Of a stretch of 64,000 nt of DNA, positions 54,438-64,000 are shown piece by piece. Both the position numbers and the translations under genes were made by a program. This DNA is from Omphiscola glabra. Its lineage: Eukaryota > Mollusca > Gastropoda > Lymnaeidae. Below the pieces are notes generated by a model. That model did not search any database, was not told the DNA's origin, and worked only from the letters and a program-made list of their open reading frames with translations. Position 1 is the first letter of the stretch. Every line of letters begins with the position of its first letter. The stretch lies in NCBI GenBank assembly GCA_964017045.1, contig OZ024798.1:27828347-27892346 (forward strand), given 5' to 3'.

Positions 54438-55478
54438 CTAAGATGAAAATTCAGGGACTTGTTTAGTTTCGGATGTGGCGCGACAACGAAGCAAGCTGAA
54501 AAACGTATTCCTGAACTTGGAGCTCATTCTGAGGTAAATAACGATGTTGGCAGTGGCGTTGACGGTTTCTAGCACGGTGCTAGCCAGCACCATCACTTTC
54601 GGCACTCCGTAATACGGGCCGTTGGGGAGGAAGTCAGGGTTGATCAATACGCACAAGAACGAAACCGTCCCCGGGAAGTAGCTGGCGACGAATGTCACCG
54701 AAAATAAAATCACCATCTTCGAGACTTTCCGGTAGCTCGCGGACATAGCCGATGACTTACTGGAGACGGCGGAAGTCAGACGCCATTTTGAGTTAATCTT
54801 TAGTTGACGAACAAGAATCGCCGTCAGAACTAGGATGGCGATAAATGTTAACAGACTGTAGAACGTGCTGAAGGCCAACATTGTGTACTCGGTCAGTTCC
54901 CTGTCGTCTACGTAAATGGAGCCAAGAGCGGTTCTGTTCCACAACGGATAGAACTTATAGACAAAGTGAGTGTCCAGAAATATTGGAATAACGCTGATGA
55001 CCATGAGGAAAACGATGCCGAGAAGAATGCAGGTGACACGCTTCGGTGTCAGAACGGCCTTGACCCTAAGTGGCAGCGTAATACAGAGGCACCTTTCTCA
55101 TGTGACGTAAGCAGTGATCATGGCGGCTATCCTCACGAAACAAATCCTTGGCCAGCCCGCAGTCGCGTTCTCAACCTCGCTTGGAATAAAAGGCAAATCT
55201 GCTTCTGAAAACTGAGGGAAATAGCAGATGTTTCTCCATTGTAACGTAAGCAAAGATCCCAGATCGGCCACGGTCAAGGCCAGGATGCTGATATTAACGG
55301 TGTCTTGGAATCCGAGTTTTATAAAGACCAGAATGTTAAAGAGATTGCTGATGAATCCGATGGTGAATAACACGCTGACGACCAAACCGAAGATAAAATC
55401 CAGAATATCGCCGGGAATAAATAATCTGGGTGAGAATTGAAGGATTCGTTGAACGACTTTTCCATTTGAATCTCTCAC
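54438..55478 (-). pseudogene. Class A GPCR with one in-frame nonsense codon
   Basis: This intronless reading frame of 347 codons is interrupted only by TGA at 55100-55098 (codon 127). Upstream: TM1 with GFISNL, TM2 with LALTVADLG, and FVRIAAMITAYVT of TM3. Immediately after the stop the same frame continues ERCLCITLPLRVKAVLTPKR, then TM4-TM7 with FPGTVSFLC in TM6 and NIVIYLRMSSKFR in TM7. The intact paralogue at 57561-58616 has TTA (Leu) at this place, so one T-to-G change explains the stop. It is a probable pseudogene, but a polymorphic allele, a sequencing error or readthrough are possible. Likely family: lophotrochozoan peptide/chemosensory-like rhodopsin-class receptors; ligand unknown. 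Confidence 0.8.
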
Positions 55479-56462
55479 TTATTGGAACGTTTTCTTTTTA
55501 AAGACGTGGATTCAAACATGGATAATAGACTGAGATTTGATAAGGTTATTTGTCTTTGAGTAACTTTTGGTGAATGCCAGGCCGAAAATTAACTCAAGTT
55601 TGCTTGTACTTGTAATGTATTTGAAGTCAAAACTGTATTCCTTGTCTAGTGACAGCTGAGGGATTAGATTCGCGAATCTATAAATTCATTCGAATTTTGT
55701 TTTTGCAGAAAGTGATTTAACATTTCCTTTAGGTGTTCTGTATTCGATACTTTATAAAAAGGCATATTCGATATTGCGTTATTCTAATCGTTGTCTTTAT
55801 AGACTATCATTTGCTGCGAAATTGATTGAACGATAAAAGCCTGCCATTTATTTTCATCAGTGTGTTTAAGAGCATCTTCAAAAGTCTTTAGAACGTCATC
55901 AGTATGTGCTGTGACAGGAAATCATTTTTTTAAAAAGAGAAATAGTATTCAGAACATTGGTATTTAAAATGTTATTTTAAAAACATTTATTTGTTAAACA
56001 TCTTAAATGAAGCTGATAAGCGGGTGTATCGTACTTTGATAAGCGGGCGTATCGTACTCTTTGTCTTGAATCGATACTGATGTTTTCAAACTCGTTAAAA
56101 GACACAGACATGATTTGTTTGGAAAGGAGAAGAGAAACAACCAACTGAGGCAAACGCTCAAATCAAAATAACGATTTCTGTACTCGAGGATCACCGACAA
56201 TAATAATTACCGTTATAACACATAATTAAAATGTAAGGATAAGATAAATTACTGGATGGGCGGAAAAAACACGTGACCAAAGTTGCTGTTAATGTTATTT
56301 GTTTAGCTATGGCCGCCGTGTTTAACTACTGTTCAACAATTTGATGTTACGACCAGCATCTCGTAGCGATCAATCGCTGACACCATTAGAACAACGGAGA
56401 GCAAAGCTGTAATTATTGGAACTCTTAATAAGTTCAACAGCTTCAACTAATCAAAACCGTCT
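55479..56462. other. Intergenic between the GPCR genes
   Basis: Contains a short duplication (gataagcgggtgtatcgtac / gataagcgggcgtatcgtac, 56014-56058). No gene seen. Confidence 0.5.
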
Positions 56463-56465
56463 AGT

Positions 56466-56890
56466 GTCGCGAGGTTGTTCCAGGTTGTCAAAGCCGTCAA
56501 GTGTCATGAGGTCGTTCCAGGTTGTCAAAGCCGTCAAGTTCCCCGAGGTTGTTCCAGGTTGTCAAAGCCGTCAAGTGTAGCGAGGTTGTTCCAGGTTGTC
56601 AAAGCCGTCAAGTTTCCCGAGGTTGTTCCAGGTTGTCAAAGCCGTCAAGTGTCGCGAGGTTGTTCCAGGTTGTCAAAGCCGTCAAGTTCCCCGAGGTTGT
56701 TCCAGGTTGTCAAAGCCGTCAAGTGTCGCGAGGTTGTTCCAGGTTGTCAAAGCCGTCAAGTTCCCCGAGGTTGTTCCAGGTTGTCAAAGCCGTCAAGTGT
56801 CGCGAGGTTGTTCCAGGTTGTCAAAGCCGACAAGTTCCCCGAGGTTGTTCCAGGTTGTCAAAGCCGTCAAGTGTCCCGAAGTTGTTCTAC
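56466..56890 (+). repeat. 37-bp tandem repeat, about 12 copies, alternating dimers
   Basis: gttgttccaggttgtcaaag plus ccgtcaag plus an alternating gtgtcgcgag or ttccccgag. The alternation gives a 74-bp higher-order unit. ORFs in several frames are artefacts. Confidence 0.92.
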
Positions 56891-57560
56891 GTTGTCAAAG
56901 AGACGATATGTTTTTGTATCATCGGTATCTTTATTTTCTCAATCAGCCACGAGGAAAAGTTTTAGTACTTTCAAGCAGATGTCTTAATGATTTGTGATTG
57001 ATATTATAAAATTATTTTTTTTTAAATTTTGAGTTTGTTTAAAAATGTCGAAAAACTAATAATACAGTAGTAACCCACAAATACTATAATAATTTTATCT
57101 CAACCACACTAAAAATATCACCGTTATAACAATATAACTATTCTTTATTAATAAAAAGAGAACACCAAACAGTTAATTTTTTGAACTACTTTCCATTACT
57201 TGATATTTCTTCATGTGTCCCGTCTGCTTAGGAAGGCTCTTAGCCGAAACGCTATCTTTGTGTTGTCCTGTCCTTATATTTCATGCTTCCCTTCCGCAAT
57301 ATACCTTGCTCCGCTGCTTTCTAAAATACAGCTGCTAACCAAGAAAGCTTAAGAGTTTAGACGGTTAGAAAAGAGCCAAAATGTAAATTGTTAATGAAAT
57401 CGAAATAGCTGGAAACTTACCAAACAGCTTTGTATTACATTGAAAACAACATTTTGTATTTCTTTGAAAACAAAATTTTGTATGACTTTGAAAACAACAT
57501 TTAAAAAATACTTTAATAAATGTCCAACATCAGGTAGTATTTGTGTTTAAAAAACAACAT
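56891..57560. other. Intergenic downstream of the intact GPCR
   Basis: Short repeats of cattgaaaacaacattttgt at 57437-57500; probably includes the GPCR 3' UTR. Confidence 0.45.
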
Positions 57561-58616
57561 TTAAAGTGTTTGTTTTATTTGGGACGAGAAGTCGGTGACG
57601 ATCGAATGTTTGGTCTTCCGACGACAGCAAAGCAATCGGATTAACTCTTTTCTAAATTTTGAGCTCATTCTTACATATATGAACATGTTTGAGCCGGCAT
57701 TGACGGTCTCTAAAAGTTGACTGGCCAATATTGTATCTGCTGTGATGTAAAAGTAAGTCCCGCCTGGTCGGAATTCTGCACTGGTCATCGTGCAGACGAG
57801 TGAGATCGTGCCAGGGAAAAAGCAGACGATAAATAAGGTTGAAATCAACGTCACTAGCTTAGAGGCTTTTATTTCCTTTTGAGAACTTTTTGTCAGCGGT
57901 TGTCCAACACAGGCGGATTTCTGGCGCCATTTTGTGTTTGTGTTCAGCTGACGAACGAGAATAGCAGTGAACATAGTGATAGAGATGAACGAGACTAAAC
58001 TGTAGAACGTGCTGAATGCCAGCACCGTATTCTCTGTCTGTTCCCTTTTGTCCATGTAACTGACAGCAAGCAGCGTTTTGTTTCGTAACGGATAGAACTT
58101 GAACACAAACCGAGTCTCAAGAAGCGCTGGTACAACGCTGATGACCATGACGAGAACGATGCCGAGAAGAATGCCGGTGACTCGCTTTGGTATCAGAACA
58201 GCCTTGACCTTCAATGGCAGCGTAATACAGAGGCACCTTTCTAACGTGACGTAGGCGGTGATCATGGCGGCTATCCTCATGAGACATAGCCTCGGCCAGC
58301 CCCCGGTAACGCCTTCAATATCCCATGGAACAAATGGCAGATCGGATGTGTAAAATGGTGGGAAATAACAAATATTTTTCAACAACACCAGGACCAGTGA
58401 TCCTATATCGGCCAAGGTCAAGGCCATCATGCTGATGTTAATAGTGTCGTGAAATCCAAGTCTCCGAAACACCAGGACGCTTAAAATATTACTGACAAAG
58501 CCGATGAGGAACATCCCAAAAGTGACTGAGCTGAAGACCAGATATAAAGCCTCGCACAGGACGACTGCCGGCGAAGTGTTGAAGAGCTGGACTGTCGTAT
58601 TGGTCACGTTCAACAT
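57561..58616 (-). CDS. Class A (rhodopsin-like) GPCR, intact, intronless
   Basis: An upstream in-frame ATG lies at 58670; I prefer the ATG at 58616 because MLNVTNTTVQLFNTS gives an N-glycosylated N-terminus of the same length as the paralogue. Counting from 58670, TM1 has GFVSN (N61), TM2 LTLAD (D88), TM3 ends LERC (E144-R145) in place of DRY, TM6 has CFFPG, and TM7 has NMFIY in place of NPxxY. The cytoplasmic tail is short and basic with a Cys pair. No Cys is seen in the second extracellular loop, so the usual TM3-ECL2 disulfide may be absent. The divergent motifs resemble gastropod orphan or chemosensory GPCR expansions; the ligand is unknown. It lies about 2 kb from its broken sister on the same strand, indicating tandem duplication. 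Confidence 0.85.
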   Translation of the reverse strand: MLNVTNTTVQLFNTSPAVVLCEALYLVFSSVTFGMFLIGFVSNILSVLVFRRLGFHDTINISMMALTLADIGSLVLVLLKNICYFPPFYTSDLPFVPWDIEGVTGGWPRLCLMRIAAMITAYVTLERCLCITLPLKVKAVLIPKRVTGILLGIVLVMVISVVPALLETRFVFKFYPLRNKTLLAVSYMDKREQTENTVLAFSTFYSLVSFISITMFTAILVRQLNTNTKWRQKSACVGQPLTKSSQKEIKASKLVTLISTLFIVCFFPGTISLVCTMTSAEFRPGGTYFYITADTILASQLLETVNAGSNMFIYVRMSSKFRKELIRLLCCRRKTKHSIVTDFSSQIKQTL

Positions 58617-58670
58617 TGTAGATTTTAAAGATAACAATTTCAGAAAAGTAGAGTAGAATTGGATACACAA

Positions 58671-59618
58671 CTGAAATGTAAGTTGCCCCTGTTAAACATG
58701 GACTGTTTACGATGACCTCAACACATGCACAGCGACTACGCGCATAAATAAAAAAGTATCCTTGTGACGAACGCTTCATACCACAAGGTTGCATTGCGCG
58801 AAAAAATAATTTAAAAAACGTGATCTTTGGTAACATGTTTGTCACACAATTGTTTTCTTACACTGCAAGACATGCCTTAGGCAAATACAAAATGCCACAA
58901 TGGGAGCCTTTGTATAAAGAACAATTAGATTAATACGATTTTGTAAAAAAGACGACTTTTAAAAGTTCTAATGGAATTTATCTTTTCAGTTAAAAATTAT
59001 TTAAATATGCATTTATCAGGTCTAGCACGCTGATACTGTAAAGAAAATTAGAAATCTATTCGAGAGATGCCAATTTAAGCGAATTTGTACACCAACTTTA
59101 TAACACTAGGGAGCTACTATTAGCATCTAACTACTCCAAGTCAATTTAATGACATCGTTACAAATAAAATCACGTCGGTTTGAATCAATAGATTGAACAA
59201 ACTAGCGTACAAAATAACAAGTCTAAATGATCAAATAGTTCCTTCGTGGTAGGTGCTGAACTGAAAAAAAAAAAGGGGGGGGGGTGGTAAATTCTTACTG
59301 ATTATTTGACGGAGATAACGTTAGTAAAGGAGGTTTAAATAACTTTAAATACGTCAAAAGTGCACATAGCAATGCATACAGAAATTTAAAATTTGTTCAA
59401 TCAATGAAAAGGTCAACATTTTATTGTAACTATTTTTTGGGGGCGTGGGGGAGGGGGGTTAGTTTATCTGTTTTTTTATAAGTTAAGTTGCAATTATCAT
59501 GACCTTGTATTTGTAATTTGCTAGCTACATTATATGATTAACACGTTTAAGTTTTGTTTAGTTTGAGGTCCTAGTTTTGAGAGGCCATCAAGCAGGTTCC
59601 CTTTACTGACTCATTGAA

Positions 59619-59622
<4 letters not shown>
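58671..59622. other. Intergenic upstream of the intact GPCR
   Basis: A+T-rich; A- and G-runs near 59264. No promoter element can be assigned. Confidence 0.45.
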
Positions 59623-59656
<34 letters not shown>

Positions 59657-59702
59657 TCTCTCTCTCTCGCTCTCTCTCTTTTCTCTCACTCACTCTCTCT
59701 CT

Positions 59703-59770
<68 letters not shown>
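59623..59770. repeat. (TC)n then (TA)n microsatellite
   Basis: ctctctctctctctctctct to about 59700, then tatatatatatatatatata to 59770. The TIR element starts at the end of the (TA)n run. Confidence 0.9.
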
Positions 59771-59773
<3 letters not shown>

Positions 59774-60018
59774 GAGCTGATTTTCAAAATGCTGTATATC
59801 CATTTTGGGGGTTTTGAGATTTTTCAACGTTTTACAAAAAGTTAATAACCCGTTTAGAGAATTAAATCATTTTCAGACAAGAATAAAATAGGAATATAAT
59901 GTGTTTAGTACATAAAATTTACCATGTCCTGAAGGAACCTGGTCTGCTCTACAAAAAGGTAAGGTTTTTTCATTTTGTTTAAAAATTGTGGATACTGCGT
60001 TTTGAAAATAAGCTCTTC
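59771..60018. mobile_element. TIR element (MITE) inserted in a (TA)n tract
   Basis: The left end gaagagctgattttcaaaa and the inverse of the right end gaagagcttattttcaaaa match for about 25 of 28 positions and continue with tGCtGTAT / cGCaGTAT. Both sides are TA repeats, consistent with a TA target duplication as in Tc1/mariner-type elements. It is 248 bp without coding capacity. Confidence 0.6.
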
Positions 60019-60720
60019 ATATATATATATACATAAGCCAAATAGCACCCACTCACTCAATGCATGATCACAAGATATTAAGAATAATCCCCAAAAATTA
60101 TTATTAATAAATTATGGGGAGGACTGCATTCACGTTGAAGAAATAAGAAATATGCACTGGCTAGACATAGAACCAGAAGGACAATACCTAAAATTATGCA
60201 CATTTCAAGGCAAGAAGCCTTTGACAGAAAAATTACCCACTTAGCTGGTCTAGATGTTTAGATAACAAGAAATGTAGGTCTGTTCAACTACGGCAGAGTC
60301 CCATAAGATCAAAGAATTTGAGCATGAGATTAAACAGGAAACGTAGATTAGAATTCATTATAAATAATAATTTCATTTTGTCCACACGTACGGTGCTAAA
60401 CCACTTGAATATTTCTCAACACTGCTTTGATATAGAGGGTGCTCGAAGGCTGACGTATCGCCCAAGTCACCAGTACAAGCTGCTAGAGGGAAAGTACGCT
60501 TTCCTGAAGGGTGTCAGTCAGCGTCCAGGGATCTCATTTCTTTGTCATAAGCAAGGAGCTACTCATGATTTTTTTGTTAGTTGCATTGAAATTACACGAG
60601 ACACACCACCATTTGCTAATGGCGTAAGTTCACAGAAAGCTCAAAGTCGAAGATACAAGTGACTATATCATCAATGTTCTTCAATCTGATCGAGTCTTCT
60701 TTGACGGGAGTTTGCTAGAG
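60019..60720. other. Intergenic, no gene recognised
   Basis: A 114-codon plus-strand frame at 60318-60662 (for example GARRLTYRPSHQYKLLEGKY) has no splice context or family I recognise. Confidence 0.4.
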
Positions 60721-60746
60721 GATTGATTGATTGGATATTTATATAG

Positions 60747-61097
60747 CGCTGGTATCCATGCTACTTAAGCATGCTCACTGCTGGTATCCATGCTACTTAA
60801 GCATGCTCACTGCTGGTATCCATGCTACTTAAGCATGCTCACTGCTGGTATCCATGCTACTTAAGCATGCTCACTGCTGGTATCCATGCTACTTAAGCAT
60901 GCTCACTGCTGGTATCCATGCTACTTAAGCATGCTCACTGCTGGTATCCATGCTACTTTAGCATGCTCACAGCTGGTATCCATGCTACTTTAGCATGCTC
61001 ACTGCTGGTATCCATGCTACTTTAGCATGCTCACTGCTGGTATCCATGCTACTTTAGCATGCTCACTGCTGGTATCCATGCTACTTTAGCATGCTCA
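60747..61097 (-). repeat. 32-bp minisatellite, 11 copies, from LINE 3' UTR
   Basis: On the minus strand the unit is cagtgagcatgctaaagtag followed by catggatac. Five units next to the LINE end carry gctaaagtagc; the six distal ones carry gcttaagtagc. It lies between the LINE stop and its GCGCTATATAAAT tail. Confidence 0.9.
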
Positions 61098-61395
61098 CTG
61101 CGCTCTAGTTTTCATAAATCTATATTTTAACAAAAACGTTTTAAAATGTTTCTTAAATGATTTCTTATCCTTTTCAATACCCCTCAAAGATTGGGGCAAA
61201 CTATTCCATAATTTTGGCGATATCGCTTCAAAAGAGCGCCCTCCGTAAGACTATTTTCTGTGTTCATCCACACTGGGAATTGTAAGTAAGGACTGTGTAG
61301 AAGACCTCAGTTTCTTTAAGGATGCGTGTTTATGAATCAGTTCTTTAAGATCATATCAAATACAAAGGAATGAACGGTGCCCAGGCATGGAATAA
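61095..61395 (-). mobile_element. LINE RT C-terminal fragment (copy B)
   Basis: The minus strand reads LKELIHKHASLKKLRSSTQS, then LLTIPSVDEHRK, RSFEAISPKLWNSLPQSLRG and KHFKTFLLKYRFMKTRAQ, ending in a TGA at 61097-61095 that sits inside the first minisatellite unit. The 3' end beyond the array is GCGCTATATAAATATCC followed by (AATC)n at 60744-60721, a tail typical of molluscan CR1/L2-like elements. Confidence 0.72.
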
Positions 61396-61558
61396 GTTAA
61401 GATGTTTGACATCTGAAAAAAAAATGTTTTTTTGCGAGGGGTGAAGTGCGTTTTGTGTTTGAAATCGTACACATCCTGCTAAAGATAAATTTTACTTTAC
61501 GTTATTGTATTCAACCGCGCAAGACTTTTAATTTGCTTTTTTTTTTTTTTACTGAAAA

Positions 61559-61858
61559 TGTCGCATAGGAGATGGCGTCGGTGGGCCGTCGAGCGCGAGC
61601 TCTTAATGCCCCCCCCCCCCTGCGCTCCCCCACACAAGCCAGCGCACTGAAGGTTTCCCCGACGCCAGCCCATGCGGAAGGACGCCGGGAACTCCCCCCA
61701 TGCCTAGGGGGAGCCCGGTCGACCGTTGACGCTGCGTTTAAAGCGTCCGCAGTCCACTCTCCGTGGGTCAGGACGGTTTTGCTTCCACTCCGGAGGGTAA
61801 GTGTTGCCTTACCACCCCCCACCGCCCAAGGAGTCTTTCGATCGGGACGTTAGTAGTG
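61559..61858. repeat. GC-rich interspersed repeat, copy 2 (longer)
   Basis: cataggagatggcg, cggtgggccgtcgagcgcga, a C-run, gccagcgcactgaaggtttc and cgccgggaactcccccc match copy 1; the copy continues for about 150 bp of GC-rich sequence including a small hairpin-like gggtaagtgttgccttacc. On the minus strand it keeps an open frame (RARARRPTDAISYATF) partly shared with copy 1 (RVRARRPTGAISYVT), which may reflect an old coding origin. Confidence 0.65.
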
Positions 61859-63188
61859 GCGGGACGAAAAGGTTGCCTAAGAGCGGCTTTCTCACGGCCG
61901 CGTAGCTAAAATCATCAACAGCAATTAGTAATCATGTTAGTCGCTACTCCTGTTGCGTTGGGAGTCATGCGTTTGGCCGGGGTTTTTTAGCTTCGGTTGA
62001 ACGAGTCCACCCTACTAGTCTGCCACGCCACGAAGAGGCAAACCCCATGTGGACGCCCCCAAGTCTCCTCGGCGACGCTACCGCTTACGTGGCACAGTTT
62101 TTTTTTTGTTTTTTTTTTACTTTATATTTCTATATCAAAGTTTTACATTAGCGTGAATGTAATGATGACTCAAAAACCAACACAATTAGAAACAAATATG
62201 TTATGTGGAGTCCACAGACTTCACCTAATTTGTCAAGGTGGACATCTGATCAATTAAAATGACTGGTCGAACATTTCTGTTTTATTCCTTTAAATAAGAT
62301 GATGGCATTGTAGGCTCTTTAAAATTTGGAACTCATTCTCATGTAAATAAAATATTTCAATAAGTTAAATGGCGAGCTAAATATAATTCCCGATAACTAC
62401 GCTAAATGATATTTTTTTAACCTAACGCAACTGCGTTTGGCGCGTAATGTTTTCTTTTCGAAAAATGAAAAAGAAGTCGAGCAATAATGAATATTGGATT
62501 GCCGGCGTAGAAACAAGGTAGATGGCCGAAAACCTCAGTCACTGAGTCATTGAGACTTTCGGTTTCGGGTGAAACGAAATTTAAACCGAAGCTGAAAATT
62601 AAACCGAAAGTTAACTTGACCGATTTGGCCGATAACGAAACTACGGTAGACCGAAAGTGGTCAAATGGCAACTTTCGGCTCCGAAACCGAAGCCGAAGCC
62701 TAAATTCAGTCGGTCTGTAATCTCCACCTCCACTTTCTTTCCTTATGTTACCCCCTTTGGTATGCGTACTGCAATTCTTCTAACTGCAGTCATTGGCACG
62801 ATACTTACCAGCCTTTTACCGCACGCACAATCCTCACTGTAGCATTGCAATCTTCGGTCGAACTCTCTCCCAATTTTGTTTATTTTCTTTTTTCACTTTT
62901 AAAACGTTTTTTTTAAAATTCTCTGTTGTTTCTTTGTTATCGATTTGTTTTTTTTTCTCTTTGCCGTCGATTGCTTCCAGCCGGAATGTCCTCTGTTATG
63001 TTTCATCTTTCCTCAAGATTCTCCCCTCTCCCACCAACCCTGTGTGAATTATTTCTTATGCCTTCAACCTAGCGCGGCCCCCACCTAATACACTAGTTAA
63101 TATATGCAGAGGAATTGAAAACTAATTAAAAATAATGTATTTAAATTAATAGAATGTTAATCTATAATTGAGAATTTATTTGACTTTT
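61859..63188. other. Intergenic with GPCR relic and mixed repeats
   Basis: Apart from the relic near 62340, 62530-62710 is internally repetitive (ccgaaac, ccgaaagt, gaagccgaagcc). No gene seen. Confidence 0.4.
62322..62358 (-). pseudogene. Tiny relic of a third GPCR copy (TM7 end)
   Basis: On the minus strand, atttacatgagaatgagttc and ccaaatttt align with atttacctcagaatgagctc and ccaagttc of the TM7/helix-8 coding sequence of the GPCR at 54438, with one base deleted just upstream. Similarity fades beyond about 40 bp. This could be chance, but position and strand fit a decayed cluster member. Confidence 0.35.
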
Positions 63189-63381
63189 AAAGATGACTGT
63201 TAAAGATGACTGTTAAAGATGACTGCTAAAGATGACTGCTAAAGATGACTGCTAAAGATGACTGTTAAAGATGACTGATAAAGATGACTGCTAAAGATGA
63301 CTGTTAAAGATGACTGATAAAGATGACTGCTAAAGATGACCGTTAAAGATGCATGTTAAAGATGACTCTTAAAGATGACTG
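63189..63381. repeat. 13-bp tandem repeat, about 15 copies
   Basis: aaagatgactgtt with variants ctgct and ctgat. Confidence 0.9.
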
Positions 63382-63490
63382 TTTCCGGGGGTGGGGGGGA
63401 CAGATGAATAAGAAAACCTTCAAAATAACCAGGACCATTTTAATTCTTTAATTTTTTTTATCTCGTTTAGAAGCCGAATCGGCATTGTTA

Positions 63491-63784
63491 ACTGACTCTT
63501 ATAGCTTGTGTTAACTGACTCGTATAGCTTGTGTTAACTGACTCGTATAGCTTGTGTTAACTGACTCGTATAGCTTGTGTTAACTGACTCGTATAGCTTG
63601 TGTTAACTGACTCGTATAGCTTGTGTTAACTGACTCGTATAGCTTGTGTTAACTGACTCGTATAGCTTGTGTTAACTGACTCGTATAGCTTGTGTTAACT
63701 GACTCGTATAGCTTGTGTTAACTGACTCGTATAGCTTGTGTTAACTGACTCGTATAGCTTGTGTTAACTGACTCGTATAGCTTG
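63491..63784. repeat. 23-bp tandem repeat, about 13 copies
   Basis: ttaactgactcgtatagctt plus gtg, nearly identical copies. Confidence 0.92.
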
Positions 63785-64000
63785 CACCATTTCGATGTTG
63801 GTCGCAGCATCGCCAAGAGATTGACCGTGCAACACTAGATTGAAATAAATGCCCCGTAGCTGAAGATGTGGCTAAAAATGTACACCCTGTAGTAGACGTG
63901 ATCTCTGCTGGCAAATATTTTCACAAGTCATGAAATTTTCCATGGACGGAAGGAATTGTCCCGAAAATGTCAGAAGGAATCGTGACACAAATGTCGGAAG

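Overview
The window reads as nuclear DNA from a gastropod mollusc, probably a heterobranch or freshwater snail. The basis is intron-containing genes with GT-AG boundaries, an A+T-rich background, molluscan-style non-LTR retrotransposon debris, receptors resembling lophotrochozoan class A GPCRs, and two copies of a SPIN-type hAT element, a family reported from a pond snail. The species assignment is inference. No prokaryotic gene, tRNA, rRNA or CRISPR array was seen.

Layout. 1-10.4 kb: no recognisable gene; many minisatellites, one SPIN-type element (5356-5553) and scattered transposon ends. 10.46-19.2 kb (+): the last six coding exons of a synaptotagmin-12-like gene (both C2 domains and the WHxL end), with introns full of minisatellites, including a ~2.1 kb array of 41-bp units. 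The second visible exon ends in a 45-bp tandem duplication that repeats its splice donor in frame. 19.2-31.8 kb: A+T-rich intergenic DNA with a long probable 3' UTR, a LINE relic, one orphan terminal exon on the minus strand, an 81-bp satellite-like array and two or three MITE candidates. 31.9-37.1 kb (-): a complete seven-exon cytochrome P450 gene (505 aa, CYP2-like) with a truncated LINE in its second intron. 37-42 kb: intergenic DNA with a LINE 3' fragment. 42.0-45.2 kb (+): a full-length, apparently intact APE-RT non-LTR retrotransposon bounded by a perfect 13-bp target-site duplication. 45.8-52 kb: minisatellites, a GC-rich repeat and a LINE tail whose 3' UTR has become a 36-copy minisatellite. 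52.5 kb: second SPIN-type element. 54.4-58.7 kb (-): two intronless, related class A GPCR genes, one intact and one with a single in-frame nonsense codon just before its E-R-C motif. A short relic of a third copy lies at 62.3 kb. 59.6-64 kb: microsatellites, a TIR element inserted in a (TA)n tract, a second LINE tail with its own minisatellite, the second GC-rich repeat copy and two more minisatellites.

There is no operon-like cooperation. The genes are independent: a membrane-trafficking C2 protein, a microsomal monooxygenase and a small GPCR cluster. The strongest structural themes are the density of minisatellites (about 25 arrays), the evidence that at least two arose from a LINE 3' UTR, and a minisatellite-like duplication that captured a splice donor. 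Exon boundaries were read by eye from splice signals, frame continuity and family similarity; no alignment, transcript or database search was possible.
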